Assembly (NCBI GenBank): GCA_900766265.1
Contig: CAAFUS010000010.1
Location: 310,001 to 374,000 of the forward strand
Direction of reading: 5' to 3'
From: Pseudomonadaceae bacterium
GTDB taxonomy: Bacteria; Pseudomonadota; Gammaproteobacteria; Pseudomonadales; Pseudomonadaceae
Length of the DNA stretch: 64,000 bases
Under the pieces are notes generated by a model. That model did no database searches, was not told where the DNA came from, and saw only the letters and a program-made list of their open reading frames with translations. This document shows positions 7,118 through 16,775 of the stretch, one piece after another (the stretch's first letter is position 1; every line of letters begins with the position of its first letter). Position numbers and translations under genes: made by a program.

Positions 7118-7981
7118 TCACGGCCCGCCGAACAGCGCCGTCCAGTAGATGCCCGCGTCGCTCTGCGGATCGACCGCGTAGGCGGCGCCCAGGTCGCTGA
7201 ACTGCGGGTTCATCAGCGCGGCGCAGTAGCTCGGGATGGTCAGCCAGGCCTCGAGCACCTGCTGCGGGGTGTCCTGCGCCGCGGCGATGGTTTCGCCCAC
7301 CTGCTGCCCCGCATAACCGGCGAGTTCAGCGCGGTCGCCAGGGGTTCGTCCGTCGCCGTCGAGATGGCCGAAGAAGTTGCCGTTGGCCATGGCCCGGCTG
7401 TGGGCTTCGGCGACACCGCCGAGCACCGGTTCCCAGGCCAGCGGCCCCGCCGCGGCGAACGACTGGGCGCCGCAGCGGCGCGGCTCGGCGCGTGCGGCGT
7501 TGATCAGCCTGAGCAGTCTTTGCCCTTCCGCTTGCCAGTCGCCCAGGCCGCCGCTGAGCATCGGCCGCGCCAGCACGATGCGCCAGTCGCGCCCGTCCCG
7601 GCTCACTCCGATGTCGACGAACTGCGGATCGAGCAGCACCTGGCAGAAACTCTCGCGCAGCGCCACCATCGCCGCCTCGGCATCGCGCGGGCCCGACAGG
7701 CTGATGGCGCGCACGTTCACTAACGGATAGCCGGAACGGGTCAGCGACTGTTGCAGATCACCTCCTCCCAAGGGAGGCAGTATCAAACGTCCATCGGCGA
7801 CCAGTGCCGGAACCGCGCCTGCCGCCTCGCCGTTGCACGATTGCAGCTCGCTTCGATACGCGTTGATCGCCGTGACCAGCACCGATTCGTCGGCACGCGC
7901 CACAAGGGTGAGCAGCAACACGACCGGGACGATCAGCAGCTGCCTGAGGGCAACGTTCACACGCACAGTCTGACTCTCCAT
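7118..7981 (-). CDS. Secreted CAP/SCP (YkwD-like) domain protein
   Basis: 287-aa exported protein. Residues 1-29 are a signal peptide. An N-terminal domain of about 130 residues (starting I-N-A-Y-R-S, with C-N-G) precedes a CAP domain (about 150-287) with H-S-R-A-M, G-E-T-I-A and the ending D-A-G-I-Y-W. The paralogue at 42583-43443 has the same two-domain plan. Unlike it, this copy has P-S-Y-C instead of P-G-H-C, so the second His of the CAP tetrad is lost. The start at 7981 is chosen over a more upstream ATG (8071) because it sits directly at the signal peptide. CAP-domain function in Gram-negatives is not established. Confidence 0.8.
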   Translation of the reverse strand: MESQTVRVNVALRQLLIVPVVLLLTLVARADESVLVTAINAYRSELQSCNGEAAGAVPALVADGRLILPPLGGGDLQQSLTRSGYPLVNVRAISLSGPRDAEAAMVALRESFCQVLLDPQFVDIGVSRDGRDWRIVLARPMLSGGLGDWQAEGQRLLRLINAARAEPRRCGAQSFAAAGPLAWEPVLGGVAEAHSRAMANGNFFGHLDGDGRTPGDRAELAGYAGQQVGETIAAAQDTPQQVLEAWLTIPSYCAALMNPQFSDLGAAYAVDPQSDAGIYWTALFGGP

Positions 7982-8312
7982 TGATGCAGCAACGCAGCGG
8001 TTGATAATTCCAGCATTCAACACCGCAGCACGCAACGGCCTGCGTAACGCCCCGAAGCCAGCTCTGTGCACATGCGATATTCAGCCCAGCTGCGCTAGAG
8101 CACCAGCCGTTACCAGACACAGGCCATTGCCCTTGCGGACAGCGTAGCGATAGATCCGATGCGTGACCCGCGACGCGGTTCCTGCACTCGCGAAACCGAG
8201 CCGTAGCGCACCTCCGGGTGCATTGGACCTTTTACGAGGGCTGATGATCGTCATTCAAGGCAGACCACACAGCCAGGCGACACGTATAAAACGTAAATGC
8301 TCTTTACTCTCA

Positions 8313-8331
8313 AATAGGAATCAATACTATT
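8313..8331 (+). promoter_or_regulatory. Candidate Fur box
   Basis: AATAGGAATCAATACTATT matches 13 of 19 positions of a strong Pseudomonas Fur site and is an imperfect dyad. It is 67 bases before the start of a TonB-dependent receptor, in an AT-rich stretch that is otherwise featureless. The rest of the 416-base gap from 7982 holds nothing I can name. Confidence 0.6.
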
Positions 8332-8397
8332 CGACCGCGAAGCTTTGCCCGCTGGAACAGGGGACCGAACACGCGTACTTGAGGGAGTGAGCAGTAC

Positions 8398-10371
8398 ATG
8401 ACTAATTTTCATCGACGCAGACTGGCCTGCGCAATTGCCACCGTGGCGTCCATGGGTGGTGCGGCACATGCACAGGATGCGGTCGAGCTGGGCAACGTGG
8501 TAGTGACCGCTTCCGGCTTCGAGCAGCAAATCAAGCAAGCCCCCGCCTCGATCTCCGTGGTGACACGCGAAGATCTGGAGAAGAAATCCTACCGTGACGT
8601 CACCGACGCACTGCGCGACGTGCCAGGCGTCGTGATCACCGGCGGGGCCAGCAGCAGCGACATCAGCATCCGCGGCATGGCATCCAAGTACACGCTGATC
8701 CTAATCGACGGCAAGCGAATGGAATCCCGCGCCACACGCCCGAACAGCGACGGTCCTGGCGTCGAACAAGGCTGGACACCCCCTCTGGAAGCCATCGAGC
8801 GCATCGAGGTGGTACGAGGCCCGATGTCATCGCTTTATGGCTCCGATGCCATGGGTGGCGTGATCAACATCATTACCCGCAAGGTGTCTGGGACCTGGCA
8901 CGGCGGCGTGCGGACGGAAAAAACGTTCCAGGATCGCTCCGACTCTGGCGACTACCACACCCTCAATGGCCACCTGTCCGGTCCTCTGGTCGACGGACTG
9001 CTGGGGCTGCAGGTCTATGGGCAAACCTCGCGCCGCGATGAGGACAACATTCCGAACGGCTTCAATGAGCAGAAAACGGATAGCGCAACGGCCAAGCTGT
9101 CCCTAACGCCGAACGAGTCCAATGACTTTGTTCTGGAAGTCGGCAAGACGGAGCAGGAACGCAACGCTACAGCTGGCCGGTCCGGCACGGGCAACAGCGA
9201 TTCGTTATCGGACTATGACCGCACCCATTACGCGTTGACGCACACTGGCCGCTGGAGCATGGGACGCTCGGAGACGTACCTGCAGCAGGAGCGGATCGAT
9301 AACCCTGGCCGCGACATGGAACTGGAAAACAGCGTCTTCAACAGCCAGGTGTCCCTGTTTTTGGGTGACCATGTGGCCACCGTGGGCGGCCAGTACCGCT
9401 ACGAAGACCTGACGGACAAAGGCAACCAGCTAATCGGGTCGGAGGGCATGGATCGCCTGACGCGCTGGTCCTGGGCCTTGTTCGCCGAAGACGAGTGGAG
9501 CCTGACCGACAGCTTCGCCCTGACCACCGGGCTGCGCATGGACCGTGATGAGAACTACGGCACCCACTGGTCTCCACGCATCTACGGCGTATGGCAGGCG
9601 GCTGAGCAATGGACCATCAAAGGGGGCATCTCCAGCGGCTATCGCTCGCCGGACATCCGTTCGGCCGTGGACAACTGGGGTCAGCTCACCGGTGGTGGCC
9701 GTGGGGACCCGGCAGTGATCGTCGGCAACTCGGGGCTCAAGCCTGAAAAGACCCTGGCCGAGGAAATCGGCGTACTGTGGGACAACCTGGACGGTCTGTC
9801 CGCAGGCGTCACGCTGTTCAACACCGACTTCAAGGACAAGATCACCGAACTGCGCCGCTGCACCGACACCACCGACACGGCGTCGGGCCAGTGCGTGGTC
9901 AACGGCGAGGCCTACCGCTACATCAGCGACCGCATCAACGTTGACGAGGCCCGCATGCGCGGCGTGGAGGCCACCTTCGCCTGGGATATCACCAGTAGCG
10001 TTTCTCTGGGTGCCAACTACACCTATACCGAGTCGGAGCAGCGCAGCGGCGACTTCCGGGGCGAGCCGCTGAACCAGATGCCCAAGCACATGTTCAATAC
10101 GACGCTCGATTGGCAGGCCAGTGACCGCCTGGGAACCTGGGCACGCCTGAACTACCGCAGCAAGACGTCGGAGTACCTGTCCCGCACCAGCATGGCCGAA
10201 AGCACGCCGTCCTACACACTGGTGGATGTCGGCGGCACCTATGACGTCAGCCGGAACCTGAAGCTGTTGGCAGGCGTGTACAACCTGTTCAACGAGCAGA
10301 TCGGCTATGACCGTTATGAAACCGTCCTGGATGGGCGCCGCTACACCGTCGGCATGAGCCTCTCTTTCTGA
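8398..10371 (+). CDS. cirA: CirA/FepA-like TonB-dependent catecholate siderophore receptor
   Basis: 657-aa outer-membrane receptor for active import, probably of a catecholate-type ferric siderophore. Residues 1-25 form a signal peptide ending A-H-A, and a TonB-box-like V-V-V-T-A follows. The plug domain (about 40-165) closely follows CirA: A-P-A-S-I-S-V-V-T, V-P-G-V, S-I-R-G-M, T-L-I-L-I-D-G-K-R and V-V-R-G-P-M-S-S-L-Y-G-S-D-A. A 22-strand barrel follows, ending in Phe657 as outer-membrane barrels do. The Fur box upstream fits iron control. No siderophore synthesis genes are in the window, so the ligand may be a xenosiderophore. The symbol is by resemblance only. Confidence 0.85.
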   Translation: MTNFHRRRLACAIATVASMGGAAHAQDAVELGNVVVTASGFEQQIKQAPASISVVTREDLEKKSYRDVTDALRDVPGVVITGGASSSDISIRGMASKYTLILIDGKRMESRATRPNSDGPGVEQGWTPPLEAIERIEVVRGPMSSLYGSDAMGGVINIITRKVSGTWHGGVRTEKTFQDRSDSGDYHTLNGHLSGPLVDGLLGLQVYGQTSRRDEDNIPNGFNEQKTDSATAKLSLTPNESNDFVLEVGKTEQERNATAGRSGTGNSDSLSDYDRTHYALTHTGRWSMGRSETYLQQERIDNPGRDMELENSVFNSQVSLFLGDHVATVGGQYRYEDLTDKGNQLIGSEGMDRLTRWSWALFAEDEWSLTDSFALTTGLRMDRDENYGTHWSPRIYGVWQAAEQWTIKGGISSGYRSPDIRSAVDNWGQLTGGGRGDPAVIVGNSGLKPEKTLAEEIGVLWDNLDGLSAGVTLFNTDFKDKITELRRCTDTTDTASGQCVVNGEAYRYISDRINVDEARMRGVEATFAWDITSSVSLGANYTYTESEQRSGDFRGEPLNQMPKHMFNTTLDWQASDRLGTWARLNYRSKTSEYLSRTSMAESTPSYTLVDVGGTYDVSRNLKLLAGVYNLFNEQIGYDRYETVLDGRRYTVGMSLSF

Positions 10372-10379
10372 CGACGTCT

Positions 10380-10407
10380 GCGGGATGCCTGACCCAAGGC
10401 ATCCCGC
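10380..10407 (+). terminator. Hairpin after the CirA-like gene
   Basis: Perfect 10-bp stem GCGGGATGCC / GGCATCCCGC with an 8-base loop, 9 bases after the receptor stop codon. No long T-run follows, so termination may be partial. Confidence 0.6.
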
Positions 10408-10963
10408 TCCCTGAGCGGCTTTATGCGCTGGCTGATTCGTAGGCAGCCTGAACCTGGGCACGGACGTTGAGTCCAGGGCTAGCGTTCAAGCTACCCGCCT
10501 GAGCGCCGCTCTTGCGGTTTCGCCTTACCTAAGGCGCCCTGATGCCGTAGCACGGCAGTGTCCCTCGCTACGCCCGGTGCACTCAGTGACGCCTAGCTGA
10601 TGCCATGCGTGGGAAAATCTGCCATGTGTTCCGTGGTCGCTTCGCCGATGCGTCTCTGCACCAGGTTTGCCCCAGGCCGGTCGAGAAGGTATTTGGCAAA
10701 CGCGCCGACGAATGTGATCAGCCAGAGGCTAGTTCAAAGAAGCCTAACCGGCCTGACCGAAGCAACAGTCATCACTGCGTCCGAAGCCGTGAGAGATCCG
10801 ATACAGCGTCCACGCCCCTGGTTCCGCTCGTAGAGTTCATTAACGACGCCAAGCAATCCAAGGGCTTGTACCCGACCGATCAGTCGCGCAAAGGCTGCCC
10901 CTTTCCGACTACCCAAGCACGGATAGGGGCTGTGCCTTGCGAAGCGCCATCAAGCGCAATCCT
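10408..10963. other. Gene-free stretch with possible coding debris
   Basis: About 550 bases between two TonB receptor genes have no convincing gene. Short frames exist on both strands without ribosome sites. The minus strand from 10916 to 10734 and again from about 10727 to 10602 is open in the same frame, separated by one TGA. The second piece gives a hydrophobic-then-charged string (V-G-A-F-A-K-Y-L-L-D-R-P-G) that looks like decayed coding sequence. I could not tie it to a transposase or any family. Confidence 0.3.
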
Positions 10964-10981
10964 GCCCCGTGAAGGCGGGGC
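10964..10981 (-). terminator. GC hairpin downstream of the second TonB receptor
   Basis: GCCCCG (10964-10969) and CGGGGC (10976-10981) form a 6-bp stem with a 6-base loop, 12 bases past the stop of the receptor at 10994. It lacks a clear T-run on the minus strand, so it is a weak candidate. Confidence 0.35.
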
Positions 10982-10993
10982 CGCAGTTAACGA

Positions 10994-13119
10994 CTACCAG
11001 CTATAGCTCACCTTTGCGGTGATCTCGCGGCCGGGATTGTAGTAATCCGCGGTGCCGGAGCCGACCACATGCTGCTCGTCCAGCAGGTTGCTGACGTTGA
11101 CGGCAAGGTCGGTGCCTCGGGCGATCTGGTAGTTGAAGGCGGCGTCGAACAGCGTGGCGGCATCGCTCTTGGCGCTGTTGACGGCGTCGAAGTAATAGGC
11201 GCCGATGTAGCGGGCACCCAGGCCGACGCTCACGTCCGTCCCCGGCAGGCTGTAGTAGGTCCACAAGGACGCCGAATGCTTGGGCGCCGCGTCGAACTCG
11301 TTACCCTTGATCGAGGTTCCCCCGAAGACCGTGCCGCGGATGACTTCCGTCTCCATGTAGGAGTAGCCGCCGACCAGGCTCAGGTTGGCGGTCAGCTCGG
11401 CCTTGGCTTCCAGATCGAGGCCGCGCACCCGGGATTCGCCAATGGTCTTACGCACGATGGCGCCAGTGGGCTGCACCACGGCGATGGTCACGTCTTCCTG
11501 GGTCAGGTCATACACGGCAGCTGAAAACAGTGCGTTCATGCCGGCCGGCGAATACTTCACGCCAAGCTCGTACTGCTTGCCACGCTCCGGGGTGACGCCG
11601 ATCTGCGGCGGGGCGACGGATTCGACCATGCTGACGTAGGTGGAAATCTCGTCGGTGACCCTGTAGGTCAGTGCGCCGCGCAGAGATGTTTCCGAGAAGC
11701 TGTCCGAGGATCGGGTCGCCGTGATGTCGGTGCTGGACAGGTCCATGGAATCGTTGCGCACACCCGCGGTGACGATGAAGCGCTCGTAGAAGGACAGGTT
11801 CTGCTGCAGGAACAGGGACTTGGTGGTGTAGTCCTGCTTGTTGCGGCTATACACGTTCAGGTTGGTCGGCGCACCGCTGTACACCGGATTGGCCAGGTCG
11901 ATCGGGCTCGCGTTCCCGTAGATGGAGGTGTCTTCGGTCGAGGCATCGCGGTACTCCACGCCCACCAGGGTGCTGCTGTCGATGTTCTGGAAGCGGGCGT
12001 CGTATTGCAGCATCAGGTTGCCGATCAACTCCTCGGCGTCGCTGTCAGTGCCGAAGTAATCGCGGCCCACCGTGGTGCCGGCCCGCGCGGGGGCGTCGTT
12101 GATGTAGACGTAGCCGAAGTCGTCGGTCAGCTCGCTATAACGCAGGTTGCCGCGCAGCACGAAGCCATTGTCGAAATCGTGGGTGACGAGCCCGGTGATC
12201 CCGGTGCGCTCGACATCATGGAAGTTGAAGCCGGGCTCGCCGAAGAAATCACTGCGGTCGTATTCCCTGTCCAGCGGGTAACCGCCGCTGTTCGGCGTGC
12301 TGTCGCGCTTGAGGTAGTCCAGCAGTACGGTGGCCGAGGTAAAGGCCGTCGGTGCCCAGGTCAGGCCGCCCATCAGGAACCTGTCGTCGTCTTGGGAGCG
12401 GTCGTATTCGCGGTCACTGTTCTGGATCTTGCCGGTGAAGCGGTAGGCCAGCGTCTGGTCTTCGTTCAACGAATCCCCGACGTCGATGCCGGTCTCGACA
12501 TGATCGAAGGAGCCGTAAGTCACGTAGCCCTGGCCGAACCGCTCGAACCGCGGCTTCTTGCTCACGAAGTTCACGGAGCCGCCCGGGTCCGCCGGGCCGA
12601 ACAGCGTGGAGTTGGCGCCCCGCAGCACCTCGACCCGCTCGTAGGCGAAGGGCTCTTCGCGGACACCGCGCATGGAGCCCAGGGTCAGACCGTCGCGGTA
12701 GGTGGTGGCCTGAAAACCGCGGATCTTGAATAGTCGTTGCGGTCGTCGGTACCGTAGTAGTCGGTGATGACGCCCGGCGTGTATTGCAGCACCTCTTCGG
12801 TGGTGCTGGCGCTGCGCTGGGCGATTTCCTTCTCGGTGACCACGGAAACCGAGGCGGGCGTATCGAGGATGCTGGTCGGCACCTTGCCACCAACCCAGAG
12901 CTCCTGGGCCACCACGGTGCTCGAGTCGTCACCCGCGGAGGCCTGAGCGTTGACGATCAGAGGCGCGAGACGAAACGGCTCCTCCCCCTCTGCGCGGCGC
13001 GACTCCTGTGCGCTCGCGCTCAGCGGTGCCGCGACCAGCGGCGCGCAGCACAGGAAAGCGGTGGTGGTCAGTCGCCAAGGTGTCCGTGCCTTATCCAGCC
13101 CGGCTGTGTTGCCAGTCAT
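10994..13119 (-). pseudogene. FhuA/FoxA-like TonB-dependent siderophore receptor broken by a 1-base deletion
   Basis: Together the two frames encode a receptor of about 708 aa: signal peptide (start ATG 13119, GAGGAT upstream), plug with T-P-A-S-V-S-V-V-T and Y-T-P-G-V, then barrel, ending S-Y-S-W. Near 12729 the plug reads D-R-N-D-Y and then leaves the family frame; adding one A to the AA on the + strand (TATTTCAAG instead of TATTCAAG in gene sense) restores F-K-I-R-G-F and runs on to the M-R-G-V and L-R-G-A-N-S-T-L-F-G blocks. Both halves are otherwise intact with normal codon bias. It is therefore a very recent mutation, a phase-variable slip or a sequencing error. A Fur box lies upstream. 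Confidence 0.85.
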
Positions 13120-13211
13120 ACTTGCGATCCTCACGTATTGAGATGTCGCCGCGCGCTTATTTTTTTGCCAGAACGCCATGTCTCGCGGGCAAGCGATAGT
13201 AATCAATCGCG

Positions 13212-13230
13212 AATGAGATTCGTAATCATT
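13212..13230 (-). promoter_or_regulatory. Candidate Fur box
   Basis: AATGAGATTCGTAATCATT is a dyad with AATGA and TCATT ends, and a further AATCAATCGCGAATGAGATT overlaps its left side (13201-13220), as at many tandem Fur sites. It is about 95 bases upstream of the frameshifted receptor start and also faces the divergent MerR-TipAS-type gene. Confidence 0.6.
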
Positions 13231-13339
13231 TTTTTTCAATCCAGAGCCGAGATGTTTCCCCGGGATCCCTCACGAGGGCTTGACCCTCACGCAACGTCAG
13301 CCTCGACGATGCCTCCCGCGTGGAAAAAAGGAGACTTCG

Positions 13340-14362
13340 ATGTTGCTCAAAGTTGGCGAACTGGCGGGGCGCACAGGCGTTACCGTCCGAACCCTGCACC
13401 ACTACGACAGCCTTGATTTGCTCAAGCCCTCCGCGCGCTCCGATGCCGGCTACCGGCTCTATAACCGCCAGGACGTAGAGCGCCTGCACCAGATACAGGC
13501 ACTACGTGCCCTTGGCCTGTCGCTCGCCGACATCGGGGCTCTCCTGAATCGGCGCGAGGTATCCCTGCCCGGACTGATCGAGCGACAGCTGCATCAGCTC
13601 GATCGGCAAATGCACCGGCTGCAGCAGCTACGTTCTCGCCTGCAGCGACTGCAAGCGCACTGTTCACGCGGGGAGGAGCCGGCGCTGGCCGACTTACTGG
13701 ACACACTGGGATTGATGACCATGTACGAAAATCACTTTTCGCCCGATGAACTGGCCAACCTGCCTTTCGCCCAACGACTCGACGCCGGCACCAGTGCATG
13801 GCCCGCGCTATCGGCGCAGGTCAAGGCGCTGATGGACGCAGGTGTACCCGCGGACGATCCGCAGGCCCGACAATTGGCGCGACAGTGGATGGCTCAGCTC
13901 GAGCAGGACACCGCCACCGACCCGACGCTGCTGACGAAGCTCGATGGCATGCACGCCTCGGAGCCGGGCCTGCATCGCCTGACGGGAGCCAGCCCGGCCA
14001 TGCGCGATTACGTCCTCGCGGCGTTCGTGGAATACCGGCTGGCGATCTACCGTCGCTATCTCGACGATGACGAGTTCGTCCGAATGCGCGCCCACTACGC
14101 CGGCAGCCTGCGTGAATGGCCGGCATTGCTGGCAGAGCTGAAGCGGTGCCACAGCCAGAATCTGCCAGCCGAGCACGAACGGGTGGCCGCCCTGGCCCGG
14201 CGCTGGGCTGAGCTGTTCACCGCGTATGCCGGCCCGGAGGGTGCCACCCAAGACAAGATCCGCCAGGCTGAAAACCAGGAATCGGAGCTGCAGGTCGGCA
14301 CCTGGGTGGCCCCTGAACTGATCCAGTACCTTCGCCAGGCGATGGCGGCCATGACGCAGTAG
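13340..14362 (+). CDS. MerR-family regulator with TipAS-like C-terminal domain
   Basis: 340-aa regulator. Residues 2-70 are a MerR winged helix-turn-helix (V-T-V-R-T-L-H-H-Y-D), followed by a Leu/Gln/Arg-rich dimer helix (75-115) and a large helical effector region beginning M-Y-E-N-H-F-S-P near residue 130 that resembles the TipAS antibiotic-recognition domain. Such proteins bind hydrophobic or peptide-like drugs and activate efflux or their own gene. The ATG at 13340 follows an AAGGAG ribosome site; upstream in-frame codons look non-coding. It is divergent from the frameshifted receptor. The target genes are not evident. Confidence 0.75.
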   Translation: MLLKVGELAGRTGVTVRTLHHYDSLDLLKPSARSDAGYRLYNRQDVERLHQIQALRALGLSLADIGALLNRREVSLPGLIERQLHQLDRQMHRLQQLRSRLQRLQAHCSRGEEPALADLLDTLGLMTMYENHFSPDELANLPFAQRLDAGTSAWPALSAQVKALMDAGVPADDPQARQLARQWMAQLEQDTATDPTLLTKLDGMHASEPGLHRLTGASPAMRDYVLAAFVEYRLAIYRRYLDDDEFVRMRAHYAGSLREWPALLAELKRCHSQNLPAEHERVAALARRWAELFTAYAGPEGATQDKIRQAENQESELQVGTWVAPELIQYLRQAMAAMTQ

Positions 14363-14541
14363 CCGCAAGGCGACGACCGCTCGCCAATTCGCGGGACCAA
14401 GGGGCCCGCACCGACGACCTGATCGAGGGGGGCACTGCCCTCCTCGCTTCTTCTCGGCCCACCCTCACGCTGAGCGGCCAATCCCAAACCGGTCGCAAGC
14501 CATTACAATGCGCGACTTTCGAACACACCCGGTCCGCGCCC

Positions 14542-16542
14542 ATGTCCCTACCCCAGCACCATCTCGAACTGCTCTCCCCTGCGCGGGATGCGTCCATCGC
14601 CCGGGAGGCCATCCTGCATGGCGCCGATGCGGTGTACATCGGCGGGCCGAGTTTCGGCGCGCGGCACAACGCCGAGAACAGCGTCGCGGACATCGCCGAA
14701 CTGGTGAAATTCGCCCATCTGTTCCACGCACGGGTGTTCGTCACGATCAACACCATCCTCCATGACGACGAGCTGGAAGCGGCGCGCTCACTGATCTGGC
14801 AGCTGTACGAGATCGGCGTCGATGCGCTGATCGTTCAGGACATGGGGGTGATGGAGATGGACATCCCGCCGATCGAGCTGCACGCCAGCACCCAGACCGA
14901 CATCCGCACCCTGGAACGCGCCAAGTTCCTGTCCAAGGCTGGCTTCTCGCAATTGGTACTGGCGCGCGAACTGAACCTGCGCGAGATCCGCGCGATCGCC
15001 GACGAGGTGGACTCGGCCATCGAGTTCTTCATCCACGGCGCGCTGTGCGTGGCGTTCTCCGGCCAGTGCAACATCTCCCACGCGCAGACCGGCCGCAGCG
15101 CCAACCGCGGCGACTGCTCCCAGGCGTGCCGCCTGCCGTACACGCTCAAGGACGACCAGGGCCGCGTGGTGGCCTTCGACAAGCACCTGCTGTCGATGAA
15201 GGACAACAACCAGAGCGCCAACCTGCGCGCGCTGGTCGATGCTGGCGTGCGCTCGTTCAAGATCGAGGGCCGCTACAAGGATGTGAGCTACGTGAAGAAC
15301 ATCACCGCTTACTACCGCCAGCGCCTCGACGAGATCCTCGAAGACCGCACCGACCTGGCCCGCGCTTCCAGCGGCCGCACCGAGCACTTCTTCGTGCCGG
15401 ACCCGGACAAGACCTTCCACCGCGGCAGCACTGACTACTTCGTCACCGACCGCAAGATCGACATCGGTGCCTTCGACTCGCCGACCTTCACCGGCCTTGC
15501 CGTGGGCGAAGTGCTCAAGGTCGGCAAGCACGACCTGACCGTCCAGACGCGCGAGCCGCTGTCCAATGGCGACGGGCTGAACGTGCTGGTCAAGCGAGAG
15601 GTGGTGGGCTTTCGCGCCAGCGTGGTCGAGCCGCTGGATCAGTTCGAAGACGATGGCCAGTCCTTCTGGCAGTACCGCGTCGAGCCCAACGAGATGCCGT
15701 CGGCGTTGCGCCAGCTGCGGCCGAACCACCCGCTGAACCGCAACCTGGACCACAACTGGCAGCAGGCGCTGCTCAAGACTTCGGCCGAACGCCGCATCGG
15801 CGTGCGCTGGCTGGCCCGGCTGCGGGCGGACGGTCTGGAGCTGCACGTCACCAGCGAAGAAGGCGCCTATGCCACCGTCTCGCTGGCCGGCCCCTTCGGC
15901 GAAGCGAAGAAACCCGAGCAGGTGCCCGGCCAGATCGCCGACCTGCTGAGCCAGTTGGGCACCACGATCTACCACGCCGAAGAGGTCGAGGTGGATGCGC
16001 CCCAGGCGTTCTTCATCCCTAACTCGCAGCTCAAGGCCCTGCGCCGCGAAGCCATCGAGGCACTGACCGACGCCCGCGAAGCCATCCGCCCGCTGGGCAG
16101 CCGCAAGGCGGTCAGCGTGCCGCCGCCGGTCTACCCCGAATCGCATCTGACCTTCCTGGCCAACGTGTACAACCAGAAGGCCCGCGCCTTCTACCAGCGC
16201 TACGGCGTCGAGCTGATCGATGCGGCCTACGAGGCCCACGAGGAAACCGGCGAAGTACCGGTGATGATCACCAAGCACTGCCTGCGCTTCTCCTTCAACC
16301 TGTGCCCGAAACAGGCCAAGGGCGTCACTGGCGTGCGCACCAAGGTCGCGCCAATGCAACTGGTGCACGGCGACGAGGTGCTGACCCTGAAGTTCGATTG
16401 CAAACCCTGCGAGATGCACGTGATCGGCAAGATCAAGGGCAACATCCTCAACCTGCCGCAACCGGGCAGCGCGGCCAGCGTGGTCGGGCACATCACCCCG
16501 GACGACCTGCTCAAGACCATCCGCAACAAGCCCCACGCCTGA
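14542..16542 (+). CDS. rlhA: RlhA-type U32 family protein (23S rRNA C2501 hydroxylation)
   Basis: 666-aa U32 peptidase-family protein, the length of E. coli RlhA (YdcP) rather than the shorter TrhP (YegQ). RlhA installs 5-hydroxycytidine at 23S rRNA position 2501 and uses an Fe-S cluster and prephenate. The U32 signature region carries four Cys at 169, 176, 192 and 196 in the C-V-A-F-S-G-Q-C and G-D-C-S-Q-A-C motifs, the expected cluster ligands. The N-terminal L-E-L-L-S-P-A start and a C-terminal extension (after about 430) unique to the long subfamily are present. The gene is monocistronic and ends at a strong terminator. Confidence 0.85.
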   Translation: MSLPQHHLELLSPARDASIAREAILHGADAVYIGGPSFGARHNAENSVADIAELVKFAHLFHARVFVTINTILHDDELEAARSLIWQLYEIGVDALIVQDMGVMEMDIPPIELHASTQTDIRTLERAKFLSKAGFSQLVLARELNLREIRAIADEVDSAIEFFIHGALCVAFSGQCNISHAQTGRSANRGDCSQACRLPYTLKDDQGRVVAFDKHLLSMKDNNQSANLRALVDAGVRSFKIEGRYKDVSYVKNITAYYRQRLDEILEDRTDLARASSGRTEHFFVPDPDKTFHRGSTDYFVTDRKIDIGAFDSPTFTGLAVGEVLKVGKHDLTVQTREPLSNGDGLNVLVKREVVGFRASVVEPLDQFEDDGQSFWQYRVEPNEMPSALRQLRPNHPLNRNLDHNWQQALLKTSAERRIGVRWLARLRADGLELHVTSEEGAYATVSLAGPFGEAKKPEQVPGQIADLLSQLGTTIYHAEEVEVDAPQAFFIPNSQLKALRREAIEALTDAREAIRPLGSRKAVSVPPPVYPESHLTFLANVYNQKARAFYQRYGVELIDAAYEAHEETGEVPVMITKHCLRFSFNLCPKQAKGVTGVRTKVAPMQLVHGDEVLTLKFDCKPCEMHVIGKIKGNILNLPQPGSAASVVGHITPDDLLKTIRNKPHA

Positions 16543-16559
16543 CGCATCGGACGAGCACA

Positions 16560-16588
16560 AAAAAGCCCAGCCAAGTGCTGGGCTTTTT
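16560..16588. terminator. Bidirectional rho-independent terminator
   Basis: A perfect 12-bp stem (AAAAAGCCCAGC / GCTGGGCTTTTT) with a 5-base loop and T/A tails on both sides serves the rlhA gene and the convergent small-protein gene ending at 16611. Confidence 0.92.
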
Positions 16589-16610
16589 CATGGGCCAGGT
16601 GGGCCGGGTC

Positions 16611-16772
16611 TTACCCCAGCGGGCTTTCGTCGATGCTCTTCTGCCGCTCCACCTGCTCGCGCCCGGCTTCGTCGATGTTCTCGGGGGCGTTTTCCACGTT
16701 GGGGCCTTCACCGTATTCGTCATAGTCGGTGGGGGTCAGGCCGTCAGCGAGGGGGTCGTCTTTGTCGATCAT
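16611..16772 (-). CDS. Small acidic hypothetical protein (53 aa)
   Basis: 53-aa soluble protein, strongly acidic (M-I-D-K-D-D-P-L start, many Asp/Glu), with no Cys or hydrophobic segment and predicted disordered. The ATG at 16772 lies 3 bases after the stop of the next small gene upstream, with AGAGGA as ribosome site inside that gene, so the two are co-translated. High third-position GC and the terminator just downstream support it as real. I do not recognise a named family; similar short acidic proteins occur in other Pseudomonas. Confidence 0.7.
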   Translation of the reverse strand: MIDKDDPLADGLTPTDYDEYGEGPNVENAPENIDEAGREQVERQKSIDESPLG

Positions 16773-16775
16773 GGC

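Noticed and set aside
8398..13119. A siderophore biosynthesis cluster
   Set aside because: Only two receptors and a regulator are present, with no synthetase or tailoring genes.
14788..16560. 590-codon open frame on the minus strand
   Set aside because: It is antisense to rlhA, whose Cys motifs and length are clear.
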